Source of the DNA: Bradyrhizobium sp. CCGB12
Lineage (GTDB): Bacteria > Pseudomonadota > Alphaproteobacteria > Rhizobiales > Xanthobacteraceae
DNA length: 64,000 nt
Reading direction: 5' to 3'
Assembly (NCBI RefSeq): GCF_024199845.1
Contig: NZ_JANADO010000001.1
Span: forward strand, 3,968,001-4,032,000
Shown here one piece after another: positions 63,128-64,000 of this stretch. The translations under genes and the position numbers were made by a program. The notes beneath the pieces are model-generated. The model was not told where the DNA came from and made no database searches. It was given only the letters and a program-made list of their open reading frames with translations. Position 1 is the first letter of the stretch. Each line of letters starts with the position of its first letter.

Positions 63128-64000
63128 TCACTTGATGTAGCCGGCGCGCTTCATCTCGCGCTCGGTCGCGGTTTGCGCGGCGGTCAGCGCGGCATCGACC
63201 GTCATTGATCCCGCAAGCGCGGCCGAGAACTGCTGGCCCACCTGCGTGCCGATGCCCTGGAATTCAGGGATCGCGGCATATTGCACGCCGACATAAGGCA
63301 CCGGCTTCACCGTCGGCTTGTTCGGATCGGCGGCATCGATCGAGGCCAGCGTCAGCTTCGCGAAGGGAGCGACCTTCAGATAGTCCTCGTTCTGGTAGAG
63401 CGAGGTGCGCGTGCCCGGCGGCACGTTGGCCCAGCCCTCCTTCGACGCGACGAGCTTGGTGTAGTCCTTGCTTGTCGCCCAGGCGACGAACTTCTCGGCG
63501 GCCTCCGTCTTCTTCGAGCCGGCGGGGATCGCAAGGTTCCAGGCCCACAGCCAGTTGGCGTTCTTGCCGAGGCCAGTGTTGGGCGCGAGCGCGAACCCGA
63601 CCTTGTCGGCCACCTTGGAGTCCTTTGGGTTGGTGACGAAGGACGCCGCGACCGTGGCGTCGATCCACATCGCGCATTTGCCGGCATTGAACAGCGCCAG
63701 ATTCTCGTTGAAGCCGTTGGAGCTCGCGCCGGGAGGGCCGGCTTCCTTCATTAGATTGACGTAAGTCGTCAGCGTCGTCTTCCATTCCGGCGTGTTGAAT
63801 TGCGGCTCCCACTTCTCGTCGAACCAGCGCGCGCCGTAGGAATTGGCCATGGCCGAGAGGAACGCCATGTTCTCGCCCCAGCCGGCCTTGCCGCGGAGGC
63901 AGATGCCATAGGTACCGGCGCTCTTGTCGGTCAGCTTCTTGGCGGCGTCGATCACGAAATCCCAGGTCGGCTTCTCCGGCATCTTCAGGCCGGCCTTCTC
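63128..64000 (-). CDS. Sugar/polyol ABC substrate-binding protein (SmoE-like), N-terminus outside window
   Basis: The 291 C-terminal residues of a CUT1-type solute-binding protein; the frame is open through base 64000, so the signal peptide and N-terminal lobe lie beyond the window. Visible motifs include GICLRGKAGWGENMAFL (key part RGKAGWGENM), ALFNAGKCAMWIDATVAA (key part GKCAMWIDA), and NWLWAWNLAIPAGSKK (key part AWNLAIPAGSKK), which resemble sorbitol/mannitol-binding proteins. It is the first visible gene of the polyol operon. Confidence 0.9.
   Translation of the reverse strand, partial: EKAGLKMPEKPTWDFVIDAAKKLTDKSAGTYGICLRGKAGWGENMAFLSAMANSYGARWFDEKWEPQFNTPEWKTTLTTYVNLMKEAGPPGASSNGFNENLALFNAGKCAMWIDATVAASFVTNPKDSKVADKVGFALAPNTGLGKNANWLWAWNLAIPAGSKKTEAAEKFVAWATSKDYTKLVASKEGWANVPPGTRTSLYQNEDYLKVAPFAKLTLASIDAADPNKPTVKPVPYVGVQYAAIPEFQGIGTQVGQQFSAALAGSMTVDAALTAAQTATEREMKRAGYIK

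Overview
The window comes from a high-GC alphaproteobacterium, most likely Bradyrhizobium or a close relative. This rests on the P. denitrificans-type aerobic cobalamin genes, the rhizobial-style ABC, amidase and polyol clusters, dispersed palindromic repeats of a type common in Bradyrhizobium intergenic regions, and several orphan ABC_sub_bind-type periplasmic proteins. No rRNA, tRNA, CRISPR array or phage module was seen. The assignment is inference from style and content; no search was run.

Layout. (1) 1-6220: late cobalamin genes: cobO (cut by the left edge), cobQ, then cobD and cbiB on the minus strand, then cobU-cobS-bluB. They cover corrinoid adenosylation, amidation, aminopropanol attachment, nucleotide loop assembly and lower-ligand synthesis. 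(2) 6385-25813, minus strand: a two-partner secretion operon. It reads small exported protein, giant 5637-residue filamentous adhesin (TpsA, LktA/FhaB-like), then its outer-membrane transporter (TpsB), which overlaps the adhesin gene by 7 bases. (3) 26107-37935: an orphan periplasmic binding protein coupled to a hybrid histidine kinase, a small exported protein, a LysR-controlled dioxygenase/hydrolase pair, CorA, then a second orphan binding protein coupled to a class III adenylate cyclase, and a PilZ protein. The kinase and the cyclase carry clearly related periplasmic sensor domains. (4) 38636-46945: two near-identical 1492-bp IS1182-like elements in direct orientation bracket a 5.3-kb segment holding a third ABC_sub_bind protein, an FAD monooxygenase, a branched-chain-type binding protein and a wHTH-TPR regulator. 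The flanks are exchanged between the two IS copies, which records how the segment arrived. (5) 47035-56870: an amidase / dipeptide-type ABC transporter / amidase cassette with a divergent LysR regulator. (6) 56878-64000: a polyol/sugar operon with a binding protein (cut by the right edge), two permeases, an ATPase, a short-chain dehydrogenase, an FGGY kinase and a PfkB kinase.

The most interesting items are the repeated pairing of an orphan binding protein with a membrane signal transducer built on one shared sensor module but two outputs (phosphorelay and cAMP), the IS-bracketed segment whose junctions imply integration of a circle, and the giant adhesin whose mature-region cysteines appear only as close pairs.
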